DNA of 64,000 nt from Kiloniellales bacterium (lineage in GTDB: Bacteria > Pseudomonadota > Alphaproteobacteria > Kiloniellales > JAKSBE01). Location of the stretch: positions 174,576 through 238,575 of the forward strand of contig JASJBF010000003.1 of assembly GCA_030066685.1 (NCBI GenBank), written 5' to 3'. Under the pieces are notes generated by a model, which was given only the letters and a program-made list of their open reading frames with translations, was not told where the DNA came from and searched no databases. Positions 32,435 through 41,426 of this stretch are shown in pieces (position 1 is the stretch's first letter; every line of letters starts with the position of its first letter). A program made the position numbers and the translations under genes.

Positions 32435-34636
32435 TCAGTCTTTGAGGAATCTTTTCAAGACATTCTCCAAGAGCCTCGAGATGTTGTTCTCGGCCCTGTT
32501 GCACAGCAGGCTGCCGCAGAAGGTGATCGAGCCGACCGAGAAGACGGCGCCGCCGCCGGGCAGCTCGACGTAGGTCATGTCGGCGCGGATCAGGTCCTCG
32601 GCCGCCTCGCCGGGCCAGTTGGCCCTGTGGGTCAGGATCTCTTCGGGCACCAGGACGAAATTGCCGCTGTGACCCTCGGAGCTGGCCAGGACGACCGTGC
32701 CTTCGGGGCTGCCCAGGCGCCGGTCGACGCGATCCAGCTCGAAGCCCGCCGCGCCGCCGCCGCAGAGCCCGAAGTCGCCGAGGACCTCGTCGTCGATTCC
32801 GGCGAAGACCCAGGCGAAGTCCGCTTCGTAGGAGGCCGGCCGGCGCCGGTAGTGGCTGCCCTCGAAGGTGCCCTGGGCCGAGAAGCCGACCCCGGCAAGC
32901 CGTTGCGGCGGCCGGCCGTTGCGCCGCCACAATCCGCCATAGGCGCCGTCGAAGGCGTTGTAGTACTCGCCCGGCTCGGCCGCCCAGGCCCGGATGCCGC
33001 CTTCGCCGCGGCGGATCTCGATAGCGCCCGGCAGCGCCCGGTGCAGCGCGATCCGCCAGTAGAAGCCGTTGCCGCCGAGATAGGCCAGACGGCCGCCGCC
33101 GTCGCGGTAGCCCTCCAGGGCGTCGAGGGTCTCCGCGGTGTGGTACTCGGGATGGGTTCCGGTCAGCACAGCCTTGTAAGGGCGCAGGACCTCGGCGCCC
33201 TCCTTGTGCAGCTCGAGGTCGGTCAGGATGTCGCAGTCGAGGCCCTTGGCCCGCAGCCAGGCGACGAGGTGGCAGTCCGCCTGGTAGTGGCGCAGCCCAG
33301 AGCGCCCCTCCGGCTCGGCGAAGGTCAGGAAGCCCTGCTTCAGGGTCATCAGCGGCCGCAGGTGCGAGGCGTGGCAGATGCCGCTGCCGTCGGCGTGGAC
33401 GTTGTAGGTCGACAGCCCGTACTCGGGATGGTCGGCCGGGTTGTGAGGATAGGCCGACCACTCGGCCGCCCGCTCGCGCCAGGCGTCGGAGAAGTCCAGG
33501 CGGGCGTGGTTGCCGTAGATCGCGTAGGTGAAGGTCGGGACGACCAGGCAGAGCCGCGCCGTGGTCCGGCCCTTGGGCGGGCAGACGAAGAAAGGGATCG
33601 TGTCCTCTTCGCCGCCGCAGGCCAGGCGGACCGCATAGACGCCGCTCGGCAGCGCCGCCGGCAGGGTGAAAGAGAAGTCGGTCTCCCAGCCGGCGTCGTA
33701 GACGTCGTCCGCATGGAAATGGATCGCCCCGTAGTCCTCCGGCGCGTGGCGCCAGCAGTGCTCGGCGCCGCGCCAGGTCGATCCGGTCATGGCGCGGGCC
33801 GGCAGGTTGACCAGCTCGCCGTGCAGGCCGTGGCGGCCGAGGTCGACGATCCGCGTCGTCTGGGTGTCGAGCGCGAAGTCCCAGCGCGCGACCGGCTCCG
33901 CGGTCGGGGTCGGCGTTGCGCCGGCGCTGGGATCCTCGGCGGATGTCCGGCCGTAGATGGCCGGGGCCTCGATCTTGCCGTTGAAGTGGTCCGAGGGCGG
34001 ATCGCCGTCCAGGGCTGCGATCAGCAGGTCGCCGGCCCCGGCGAGCTCGGGCGGCGCCTCGAGGCGAAGCGCGGCGCTGGCCTGGCCCTCGAAGCGGGCG
34101 GCCGGACCCGAGGGTGCCTGGCCGATCCGAAGCTGCCCGGTCTGCGCATCGAAGCCGGCCCAGACCCGGTACCAGCTCCGCGCTTTCATCGGCCGGCCCG
34201 CCGACAGGGTCGTGATATTCCCAGCACCGAGGCCGATCCGGAGCGTCGCGCCCAAGCCCGGCTCGAGGAGCAGGGCGAAGCCGCGGCCGGTCGCCGCGTC
34301 GAAGCGGGCGAGGATCGCCTGCCGCCCGGCCTCGGGCAGGGTCGGCCAGACCTGCGCCGTCAAGTGGAAGCCGCCGAGGCCGTCCAGCGGCGTCGGCTCG
34401 GCGATCCGGGCGTAGGAGCCGAGCCGGAGCGGCTGCAGCCGCGAGGGGTAGCGGCCGTCGAAGGCCGCCGCGACCGGCTCTTCCAGGAGTCCGGGTCCGG
34501 CCGGGTTGGGATCGGCGTTGAAGACCCGGACAAGGCGGGCCTCGTAGTCTTCCGGCCCGGCGCTGGAGACCTTGAAGCCGATTGTTTCGCCGGGACGGGC
34601 GGAAAGCCGGTCGGCGTAGCCGATGAGCGGGATCAT
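32435..34636 (-). CDS. N,N-dimethylformamidase large-subunit-like protein
   Basis: A 733-residue protein. The N-terminal half is beta-rich with a LamG-like stretch (WYRVWAGFDAQTGQLRIGQ); the C-terminal half carries the dimethylformamidase beta-subunit features (HADGSGICHASHLRPLM, VLTGTHPEYHT, GGRLAYLGGNGFYWR). The large subunit of dimethylformamidase hydrolyses formamides and binds a mononuclear iron with Tyr/Tyr/Glu; the Tyr-rich segments here (YHTAETLDAL, YGLSTYN) could supply them but were not mapped. No small-subunit gene is present. It lies 16 bases downstream of a truncated TRAP permease gene, so substrate import and amide hydrolysis were probably linked before the truncation. Confidence 0.75.
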   Translation of the reverse strand: MIPLIGYADRLSARPGETIGFKVSSAGPEDYEARLVRVFNADPNPAGPGLLEEPVAAAFDGRYPSRLQPLRLGSYARIAEPTPLDGLGGFHLTAQVWPTLPEAGRQAILARFDAATGRGFALLLEPGLGATLRIGLGAGNITTLSAGRPMKARSWYRVWAGFDAQTGQLRIGQAPSGPAARFEGQASAALRLEAPPELAGAGDLLIAALDGDPPSDHFNGKIEAPAIYGRTSAEDPSAGATPTPTAEPVARWDFALDTQTTRIVDLGRHGLHGELVNLPARAMTGSTWRGAEHCWRHAPEDYGAIHFHADDVYDAGWETDFSFTLPAALPSGVYAVRLACGGEEDTIPFFVCPPKGRTTARLCLVVPTFTYAIYGNHARLDFSDAWRERAAEWSAYPHNPADHPEYGLSTYNVHADGSGICHASHLRPLMTLKQGFLTFAEPEGRSGLRHYQADCHLVAWLRAKGLDCDILTDLELHKEGAEVLRPYKAVLTGTHPEYHTAETLDALEGYRDGGGRLAYLGGNGFYWRIALHRALPGAIEIRRGEGGIRAWAAEPGEYYNAFDGAYGGLWRRNGRPPQRLAGVGFSAQGTFEGSHYRRRPASYEADFAWVFAGIDDEVLGDFGLCGGGAAGFELDRVDRRLGSPEGTVVLASSEGHSGNFVLVPEEILTHRANWPGEAAEDLIRADMTYVELPGGGAVFSVGSITFCGSLLCNRAENNISRLLENVLKRFLKD

Positions 34637-34652
34637 GACCGGGCGCGCTCCC

Positions 34653-35234
34653 TCAAAAGGCCCTGACGCCGTAGACCAGGTTGGGCAAATAGAGCACCCA
34701 ATCCGAAAAGAACGCCAAGAGCAGGATCATGAAAACGTAGGGGACCAGCAAGGGCAGGACCCCGACCGAGATGTCCTCGATCGAGATGTTGGTGATCCTG
34801 GCGGCGACGAAGAGGTTGGCGCCGATGGGCGGGGTCAGGAAGCCGACCTCGCAGGTCATCACCGTGAAGATCCCGAAGAGTATCGGGTCGATCCCCAGGC
34901 TCGACACCAGGGGCAGGAAGACCGCGGTGAAGATGATGATCTGGGGGATCGATTCCAGCCACATCCCGATGAAGATGTAGAAGATCCCGATCAGGAGCAT
35001 CACCAGCCAGGGGTAGGCCGCGGCGGTCGCGAAGAGCTCGAGGATCGCCTGCGGGATGTCGAAGATGGTCACCAGCTGGCCGAAGGCCTTGGTCGAGCCG
35101 AGGATGAAGAGCACGGTGCCGATGGTGATCGCGGTGAAGCGCAGGGCCTCGGCGACGCGGCGGAAGGTGAGCTTGCGGTAGACGAAGAGGCCCACGATCA
35201 GGCCGTAGAAGACCGCGACCCCGGCCGCCGCTTC
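34653..35234 (-). pseudogene. TRAP transporter large permease (DctM), 5'-truncated fragment
   Basis: About 194 codons match the C-terminal part of the DctM permease: EAAAGVAVFYGLIVGLFVYR, LFILGSTKAFGQLV, FLPLVSSLGIDPILFGIFTV and TPPIGANLFVAARI, ending VRAF. A whole DctM is about 430 residues; the match stops abruptly at about 35234 and codons further upstream show no similarity, nor is a DctQ or DctP gene present. An in-frame GTG at 35195 could start a shorter product of 180 residues, but it would lack most helices. Past the break, the plus strand encodes an unrelated tail (RFIDFVTDYVARPP to a stop near 35315) that may be a fragment of another gene. A deletion or an assembly join fits. Confidence 0.7.
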
Positions 35235-35302
35235 ATCGACTTCGTCACGGACTACGTCGCCCGTCCGCCGGCCGCTTCACGGCCGCAAGCCCTGGGCAGA
35301 GC

Positions 35303-35569
35303 TCAAAGCGGATAGTCGCGGGCGGGATCGATCCCGCAGGTCTCCAGGAACTTCCGGATCTGGATCACTTCTTCCTTGGGCACGCTGTGGCCGCTGGCAT
35401 GAAAGGCCGCGCTGTGGCCGGCGAGGCGCACGCTGAGCCGCCCGCTGCCGGAATGGCCGAGCTCTCCGCCGAGTTCCTTAAACACGCTCTCGATGTCCCG
35501 AAAGTGGAGGTTGGCGCTGATCGGATGCGCGAAGAGGGCGTGCAAGACCTTGCGGTGGCGGTGGTTCAT
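35303..35569 (-). CDS. Small HicA-like protein, solitary
   Basis: An 88-residue protein starting MNHRHRKVLHALFAHPISAN. It resembles the HicA/YcfA-like family of small RNA-binding toxins with a dsRBD-like fold (LHFRDIESVFKELGGELGHS, SGRLSVRLAGHSAAFHASGH, EVIQIRKFLETCGI), including a His in the GHS segment. A HicB antitoxin gene is not seen next to it. ATG 35569 is preferred because upstream codons have no family character. The gene lies between the truncated permease and a caspase-like gene. Confidence 0.68.
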   Translation of the reverse strand: MNHRHRKVLHALFAHPISANLHFRDIESVFKELGGELGHSGSGRLSVRLAGHSAAFHASGHSVPKEEVIQIRKFLETCGIDPARDYPL

Positions 35570-35731
35570 GGCGGTCCTTTCGAAGTGCGCCGGGCAGCGA
35601 CTCGAGCCCGGCCTCGGGGCAAGGCGGCAGAAGATGTCGGCCATGAGCGGAAACCTAGCGCTTCGCGAGCGCAGAGGCGCTGACTTGAATCAATCGGCCT
35701 GCCTGCCGCTCCTTGGTATAAGCTGGCCGGC

Positions 35732-36328
35732 ATGAGCTGCAGCCACGTCATCGTCCACGATGCCCGCCTGGTCGGCCGCGTCTTTCCGCGCGAGGGGGTC
35801 GCGATCATCGGAACCGATGCGCGCACGCCCCTTTCCACCGTCACCCGGCGCATCCGCGACCTGGCCACGGCGCCCGAGGCGGTGATGACGCACATCAGGA
35901 CCGGCCGCTACGGCCGGGATCCCTTTCCGGTGCTGACGCTCATGGCCCATGGCGTGCGGGTCACCGACGATCCCAGCGGCACGGACACGGCACTGGAGAT
36001 CGGCTCGGAGTACATCCACGAGGGCAACGCCCTGCGCTTCGGCCAGACGATCCGGGGCTGCGTCTTGGACAAGATCAGGGTGCTCGGCTGCGCCGCTGCG
36101 GAGACCGAGAGCGGCCGTCGCATGTGCAGCCAGCTGTCCGTCGGCGCAGGGGTGCGGCTCTTCGCCTCCGCCCAGACGCAGAACTTCACGACCAGCGAAG
36201 GCCACAGGCAGTTCGGACGGATCACCGAGGGGGTCTGGATCGACTTCGGTGCCTGGGAGGGCGAGGTCTACCGCTTCGAAACAGACGGCTCGCACGAACT
36301 AGCCTGGCGCGGCCCGGACCCTCAATAG
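35732..36328 (+). CDS. Uncharacterised protein, possible caspase-like (clan CD) fold
   Basis: A 198-residue protein without a recognised family. A hydrophobic strand followed by His-Gly (PVLTLMAHGVRV, H73) and, 47 residues on, another strand ending in Cys (IRVLGCAAAETES, C120) follow the layout of clan CD cysteine peptidases, where strand-HG and strand-C form the catalytic dyad at about this spacing (in caspase-1 His237 and Cys285). DUF4347-like and CHAT domains share this pattern. No signal peptide is seen. The ATG at 35732 has weak upstream support. It stands alone on the plus strand. Confidence 0.5.
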   Translation: MSCSHVIVHDARLVGRVFPREGVAIIGTDARTPLSTVTRRIRDLATAPEAVMTHIRTGRYGRDPFPVLTLMAHGVRVTDDPSGTDTALEIGSEYIHEGNALRFGQTIRGCVLDKIRVLGCAAAETESGRRMCSQLSVGAGVRLFASAQTQNFTTSEGHRQFGRITEGVWIDFGAWEGEVYRFETDGSHELAWRGPDPQ

Positions 36329-36592
36329 GGCGGATTCCGGCGGCTCCATGACGGATCGGGCCCCCGGGCCGAGCGTCCTCGATCGGCGCGAGCGATCAAA
36401 ACCTCTTTCAACGAGACCTTCGGCCCAACATACTGTCCGGCGGTCGCTCTCTTCGGCGCCGGCGATCGTTGCGGCCAACCCTGCCGCGACGGGCCGCCCG
36501 CAGCGGGCGGCTGCTGGGATCTCGCGATGTCGTCCGCGATCCTGGGCGGAAGCGCAATCAACAAGAACGATCGCAGGACTGGGAGGCAAGCA

Positions 36593-37606
36593 ATGAAGCT
36601 CAACAGCAAACTTTTCGCGGCCGCCGCCGTCGGCACCCTGCTGGCCGGCGCCGCGGCGCAGGCCCAAGACATGATCTTCTGGCGGATCGGCACCGGCAGC
36701 GCCGGCGGGACCTACTTCCCGATCGGCGGCGTGATCGCCAACGCCATCTCCAACCCGCCGGGCTCGCGGCCCTGCGACAAGGGCGGCAGCTGCGGTGTGC
36801 CGGGCCTGGTCGCCATCGCCCAGTCGACCAACGCCTCGGCGCACAACGTCACGGCGATCGAGGCCGGCCAGATGGAAGCCGGGCTTACCGGCGCGGCCAC
36901 GCTCTTCCAGGCCTATCACGGCGTCGGCAAGTTCGAGGGCAAGAAGAAGGGCAACCTGCGGGTCATCGCCAACCTCTTCCCCGAGGACATGCACTTGGTG
37001 CTGCCCAAGGGCGGCAAGCTCGCCTCGCTCAAGGACCTCAAGGGCAAGCGGGTCGGCATCGCCCAGGCCGGCTCCGGCACCCAGATCGCGGTCATGATGA
37101 TCCTGAACGACCAGGGCATCACCCGGGACGACATCGAAGAGGCCGAGCTCAACAACTCGCAGAGCGCCGAGCGCATCGCCGACGGACAGCTCGACGCCTA
37201 CTTCTATGCCGCCGGCACGCCGGTCGCGGCCATGGTGCAGCTTTCCACGACCAAGGGCATGGACCTCTACTCCTTCTCGGACGAAGAGGTGAAGGCGGTC
37301 AACAAGATCCTGCCCTACTACGTCCCCTCCAAGATCGCGGCCGGTACCTACGAGGGCATCGGCTACGACGTCAACACCGTGGCGGTGCAGGGCATCCTGG
37401 TGACCTCGGCGGAGCAGTCCGACGACCTGATCTACGAGATCACCAAGGCGCTGTGGAACGACAATTCGCGCAAGCTCCTGGACAACGGTCATGCCAAGGG
37501 CAAGGTGATCCGGCCGGAGACCGCCCTTAAGGGCATCGCCGGGCTGGAGGTGCCGCTGCATCCGGGCGCCGAAAGGTTCTACAAGGAGGCCGGCCTGCTG
37601 AAGTAG
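36593..37606 (+). CDS. TAXI-family TRAP transporter solute-binding protein
   Basis: A 337-residue periplasmic protein with a signal peptide (LFAAAAVGTLLAGAAAQAQ, cleavage before DM). The mature start FWRIGTGSAGGTYFPIGGVI is the TAXI (TRAP-associated extracytoplasmic immunogenic) signature; QSTNASAHNVTAIEAGQME and KGKRVGIAQAGSGTQIA follow. ATG 36593 is chosen for its ribosome-binding site (GGGAGG at 36581-36586) and because the signal peptide begins there; an upstream in-frame ATG at 36527 is unlikely. It captures an unknown organic acid or amino acid for the fused permease downstream, 79 bases away after a hairpin. Confidence 0.9.
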   Translation: MKLNSKLFAAAAVGTLLAGAAAQAQDMIFWRIGTGSAGGTYFPIGGVIANAISNPPGSRPCDKGGSCGVPGLVAIAQSTNASAHNVTAIEAGQMEAGLTGAATLFQAYHGVGKFEGKKKGNLRVIANLFPEDMHLVLPKGGKLASLKDLKGKRVGIAQAGSGTQIAVMMILNDQGITRDDIEEAELNNSQSAERIADGQLDAYFYAAGTPVAAMVQLSTTKGMDLYSFSDEEVKAVNKILPYYVPSKIAAGTYEGIGYDVNTVAVQGILVTSAEQSDDLIYEITKALWNDNSRKLLDNGHAKGKVIRPETALKGIAGLEVPLHPGAERFYKEAGLLK

Positions 37607-37632
37607 GCCGCAGGCGGCCGCAGGACTCGCGC

Positions 37633-37659
37633 GGCCGGCGGCGGGCTCCGCCGCCGGCC
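37633..37659. terminator. Strong hairpin between the TRAP binding-protein and permease genes
   Basis: GGCCGGCGGCGG (37633-37644) and its exact complement (37648-37659) form a 12-bp stem with a 3-base loop. It lies between genes of one operon, where such hairpins often stabilise the abundant binding-protein mRNA and reduce permease expression. Confidence 0.6.
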
Positions 37660-37685
37660 CGCTCTTCCTGCGCCGCTCGGCTGAG

Positions 37686-39923
37686 ATGGCGGACAGCAGC
37701 GAAAAACTCGACGTCGCGGCGGCTGAGAAGCTGGAGCGGCGCTATGACAGCGGCCTCGCTTTGCGGGCCCGCGGACCGCTGCTGGGCAAGGCGCTCTTCA
37801 TCCTCTCGATCGTCTATGCCCTCTACCACTACTTGACTGCGGGCTTCGGCCTGCCGGTCGACTTCTGGCACATGGGGCTGCACCTGGCCGGGCTCTTCAT
37901 CCTGATCTTCACCGGCTTCCCGATCCTGGCCCTCCAGGGCGCCAAGGACCTGAAGCCGCGCAGCTTCTGGCGGCCCGGCAACGTGCCGCTCTACGACTGG
38001 CTCTTCGCCGTCCTCGGCGTTCTGGCCGCGCTCTACCTCGGCTTCTCCTGGTATGGCCTGGACTTCGAGGTCCTGGGCTGGCGCTTCCAGCTCAACGAGC
38101 AGGCGCTGCGCCAGGGCGATCCCGCGGCCTCGGACATCTTCTTCGGCACCATCCTGGTGGTGCTGGTCCTCGAGATCGCTCGCCGGGCCCTCGGCATCGT
38201 GCTGCCGCTGATCATCCTGGTCTTTGTCGCCTACGCCCTGCTGGGGCCGCACCTGCCGGTCCAGATTCTCAAGCATCCCGGGGTCGACTGGCGGCAGTTC
38301 ATCAACAACATGTACTTCCCCCAGGAAGGCATCTTCGGGGTCACCCTCTGGGTGGTCTCGACCATCGTCTTCCACTTCGTGCTTTTCGGGGTGATTGCCC
38401 AGCGCATGGGCCTGGGCCAGTTCTTCATCGACAACGCCATGATCCTGGCTGGGCGCTACACCGGCGGGCCGGCCAAGGTCAGCGTCATCTCCTCGGCCTT
38501 CTTCGGGACCATCTCCGGCTCCTCCATCGCCAACACGGTCTCGACCGGCTCGCTGACCATCCCCAACATGAAGCGCCTGGGCTATCCCGGGCACTTCGCC
38601 GGCGGGGTCGAGGCGGCGGCCAGCGCCGGCGGCCAGATCACGCCGCCGATCATGGGCGCGGCCGCCTTCATCATGGCCGAGTTCCTGGAGATGCCCTACA
38701 CCCAGATCGTGGCGGCGGCGGTGGTGCCGGCCCTCATGCACTACGTCGGCGTGATCTCGATCGTCCACTTCCAGGCCAAGCGCCTGGGCCTCAAGGGCTA
38801 CAGCCCGGACAAGCTGCCTATGTTCAAGCAGGTCTGGCGCGAGGGCTGGCCGACGGTGCTGCCGCTGGTCGCGCTGATCTACGTCCTGTTCAGCGGCTAC
38901 ACGCCCTATATGGCGGCCTTCACCGGGATCACGCTCTGCATCATCGTCGGCTTCACCAGCCTCGACCGGCCGCTGACCCTGGCCATCCCTGGGGCGGCGC
39001 TGGCCTTCGTGCTCTGGAAGACCCTGAGCGGGGTCTTCTCGCCGTTGCTCTGCGCGCTGCTGATCGCCTGCATCGTGATCGGCGTGCTCAACAAGCGGCC
39101 GCGGCAGTCCTTCCGCGAGCTGACCGCGAGCATGAACGTCGGCGTGCAGTACGCCCTCGCCGTCGGCGCCGCGGCTGCCGCCGTCGGCATCGTGGTCGGC
39201 GTGATCAACACCACCGGCATCGGCTTCCGCCTCGGCTTCATGGTCACCAACGGCGCCAAGGAGATGGCCGAGGCCGTGGCGCCGCTCTTTTCCCTGATCC
39301 CCAGCGAGGCCTTCTCCCTGGAGTCGATCCAGCTCTTCCTGTCGCTGGTCCTGGTCGCCATGGCCTGCATCCTGATGGGCGCCGGCCTGCCGACGACGGC
39401 GCTCTACATCATGCTGGCCTCGGTCGCGCAGCCGGCCCTGGCGCAGCTCGGCGTGCCCGCCCTGGCCTCGCACATGTTCGTTCTCTACTACGGGGTCATC
39501 TCCGAGATCACGCCGCCGGTCTGCGCCTCGGCCTATGCCGCCGCCGGCATCGCCGGGGCCAATCCCTTCCGCACCGGCATCTCGGCCTTCACCCTGGGCA
39601 TCGGCAAGCTGATGGTGCCCATGGTCTTCGTCTACGCGCCGACCATGCTGATCGTGCTGCCCGAGCACTTCACCCTGGTCAGCTTCCTGCAGGTCGCCCT
39701 GACCTGCGCCTTCGGGATCTTCGCCATCGCCACCGCAGTGACCGGCTTCTTCCTGACCAACATGGGCGCGGTCGGCCGTATCGTCATGGGGGTGGCCGGG
39801 CTCTTCTTGGTTGCGCCCAGCCTGAACTCCGACCTCCTGGCCCTGCTGGTCGCGGCCCCCGTGGTGCTGCTTCAGGTCCTGGCCCTGCGCCGCGCGGCGC
39901 CGGAAGCGGCGGCGGCCGACTGA
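37686..39923 (+). CDS. TRAP transporter fused permease (DctQ-DctM type)
   Basis: A 745-residue membrane protein, the size expected for a fused 4TM/12TM permease that accompanies TAXI binding proteins. Conserved pieces are VSVISSAFFGTISGSSIANTV, GQITPPIMGAAAFIMAEFLE, MGAGLPTTALYIMLAS and SEITPPVCASAYAAAGIAGA, with an N-terminal DctQ-like region of about four helices before residue 160. Transport is driven by an ion gradient. It is cotranscribed with the binding-protein gene upstream and the PLP enzyme gene downstream, with one base between its stop and the next GTG start. Confidence 0.93.
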   Translation: MADSSEKLDVAAAEKLERRYDSGLALRARGPLLGKALFILSIVYALYHYLTAGFGLPVDFWHMGLHLAGLFILIFTGFPILALQGAKDLKPRSFWRPGNVPLYDWLFAVLGVLAALYLGFSWYGLDFEVLGWRFQLNEQALRQGDPAASDIFFGTILVVLVLEIARRALGIVLPLIILVFVAYALLGPHLPVQILKHPGVDWRQFINNMYFPQEGIFGVTLWVVSTIVFHFVLFGVIAQRMGLGQFFIDNAMILAGRYTGGPAKVSVISSAFFGTISGSSIANTVSTGSLTIPNMKRLGYPGHFAGGVEAAASAGGQITPPIMGAAAFIMAEFLEMPYTQIVAAAVVPALMHYVGVISIVHFQAKRLGLKGYSPDKLPMFKQVWREGWPTVLPLVALIYVLFSGYTPYMAAFTGITLCIIVGFTSLDRPLTLAIPGAALAFVLWKTLSGVFSPLLCALLIACIVIGVLNKRPRQSFRELTASMNVGVQYALAVGAAAAAVGIVVGVINTTGIGFRLGFMVTNGAKEMAEAVAPLFSLIPSEAFSLESIQLFLSLVLVAMACILMGAGLPTTALYIMLASVAQPALAQLGVPALASHMFVLYYGVISEITPPVCASAYAAAGIAGANPFRTGISAFTLGIGKLMVPMVFVYAPTMLIVLPEHFTLVSFLQVALTCAFGIFAIATAVTGFFLTNMGAVGRIVMGVAGLFLVAPSLNSDLLALLVAAPVVLLQVLALRRAAPEAAAAD

Positions 39924-39924
39924 G

Positions 39925-40947
39925 GTGGGCGCGCCGCTCGGCAGGCTGGACAGCTTTCCCCGCGCCGCGCTCGGGCATCTGCCGACCCCGCTGGAGCCAC
40001 TGCCCAACTTGAGCGCGAGCATCGGACGGCGGCTCTTCGTCAAGCGCGACGACTGCACGGGCCTGGCCTTGGGCGGCAACAAGGTCCGCCAGCTCGAGTT
40101 CTACCTGGGCGAGGCCCTGGCGCAGCGGGCCGACACGGTCCTGATCACCGGGGCCGTGCAGTCCAATTTCGTACGCCTGGCCGCGGCGGCGGCCTGCAAG
40201 CTGGGCCTGGCCTGCGAGGTCCAGCTGGAGGACCGGGTGCCGGGCAAGGGCGAGACCTACCGCCGCTCGGGCAACGCCCTGCTGGATCGGCTCTTCGGGG
40301 CCGTGATCCATCACTATCCCGACGGAGAGGACGAAGCCGGCGCCGACCGCCGAATCAAGGAGATCGCAGAGGCGCTGAAGGCCGAGGGCCGGCGCCCCTA
40401 CGTGATCCCGCTCGCGCCCGGGCATCCGCCGCTGGGCGCCCTGGGCTACGTCGCGGCGGCGCAGGAGCTGCTGGCGCAGTGCGGGGCGGCGGGGCTCGGC
40501 TTCGACGAGATCGTGGTCGCCTCGGGCAGCGGCCACACCCACGCCGGCCTGCTCTTCGGGCTGCGCGCCTTGGGCTGTGACCTTCCGGTCACCGGCATCT
40601 GCGTGCGCCGTGCCGCTGGGCTGCAGCACCCGCGCATCGTCAGGCGCTGCCGGGAGATCGCCGAGTTGATCGAAGCGCCGAACCCTGTGGCGGACGCCGA
40701 TGTCCTGGTCGACGACCGCGACCTGGCGCCCGGCTACGGCCGGCTCAATCCCGCGGTGCGCGAGGCGGTCGACCTGGCGGCGCGGCGGGAAGGCCTGCTG
40801 CTGGATCCCGTCTACACCGGTCGGACCCTGGCCGGGCTGCTGCGGCGGGCGGAAGCTCTGGCAGAGGGCGCCAGACTGCTCTTCGTCCACACCGGTGGCA
40901 CGCCGGCGCTCTTCGCCTACCAGGAGGACTTCGGCGGCGCTGGCTGA
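39925..40947 (+). CDS. D-cysteine desulfhydrase / cysteate sulfo-lyase family PLP enzyme
   Basis: A 340-residue fold-type II PLP enzyme. The cofactor Lys is in CTGLALGGNKVRQLEF (K in GGNK), with VLITGAVQSNFVRLAAA, EIVVASGSGHTHAGLLFGL and a C-terminal HTGGTPALFAY block. The group comprises D-cysteine desulfhydrase, ACC deaminase-like enzymes and L-cysteate sulfo-lyase (CuyA); the sequence alone does not separate them. GTG at 39925 starts one base after the permease stop, so the imported compound is probably its substrate, which favours a cysteate, cysteine or similar amino acid. No regulator is adjacent. Confidence 0.82.
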   Translation: MGAPLGRLDSFPRAALGHLPTPLEPLPNLSASIGRRLFVKRDDCTGLALGGNKVRQLEFYLGEALAQRADTVLITGAVQSNFVRLAAAAACKLGLACEVQLEDRVPGKGETYRRSGNALLDRLFGAVIHHYPDGEDEAGADRRIKEIAEALKAEGRRPYVIPLAPGHPPLGALGYVAAAQELLAQCGAAGLGFDEIVVASGSGHTHAGLLFGLRALGCDLPVTGICVRRAAGLQHPRIVRRCREIAELIEAPNPVADADVLVDDRDLAPGYGRLNPAVREAVDLAARREGLLLDPVYTGRTLAGLLRRAEALAEGARLLFVHTGGTPALFAYQEDFGGAG

Positions 40948-41033
40948 GGACGGCTCGGCGGCCGAACGGTCCGGCAAGCTGTTTTCGTCGGATAGTTATT
41001 TTCGGTTAATTCCTAATAGTTATATTCCGCGCC

Positions 41034-41426
41034 ATGAGGGCTTCGACGGTACGGCGCGCCCGCGACCCGCATTCGGCCTGCCGGCGTAGCTTGGTGCCGG
41101 CCGCCGGGGTCCTGGCGCTTGGGATCCTTTTCCTGGCCGGGCTCACGGCCGCGCCCAAGGATTGGCGCGGGCAACTGGCCTTGGTCTTCTCACCGCAGGC
41201 GAGCTCGACCGAGATCATGGCGGCGGTGGCGGCCATGGAAGCGCGCGTGGTGCGCGGCGGCGGGCTCGGCAACCTGGTGGTGGTCAGCTTCGACCGCGAG
41301 ACCACCTATGCGGAACTCCGTCGGCACGGCGCTTGGCTCGTCCTGGACCCGATCCTTGCGGGCGCCTGTACGCTCCTTTTCAAGGTGCCGCCGCCGGACG
41401 AAGAAACACAGGACCGTAAGAGATGA
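41034..41426 (+). CDS. Small membrane-anchored protein coupled to the chemoreceptor
   Basis: A 130-residue protein of no recognised family. A hydrophobic segment (residues about 20-40, [20 protein letters not shown]) is followed by about 85 mostly polar residues with alternating strands and helices ([43 protein letters not shown]), suggestive of a small ferredoxin-like periplasmic domain. Its last codons overlap the chemoreceptor start (ATGA), so both are made together. The region before it (40980-41030) is AT-rich and has the direct repeat ATAGTTAT at 40992 and 41016, probably part of the promoter. No good ribosome-binding site is seen before ATG 41034. Confidence 0.6.
   Translation: MRASTVRRARDPHSACRRSLVPAAGVLALGILFLAGLTAAPKDWRGQLALVFSPQASSTEIMAAVAAMEARVVRGGGLGNLVVVSFDRETTYAELRRHGAWLVLDPILAGACTLLFKVPPPDEETQDRKR

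Noticed and set aside
37527-40082. Minus-strand open frame of 851 codons across the TRAP permease gene
   Set aside because: Its Gln/Asp/His/Gly-rich product is the complement of membrane-protein codons; the permease motifs are unambiguous.
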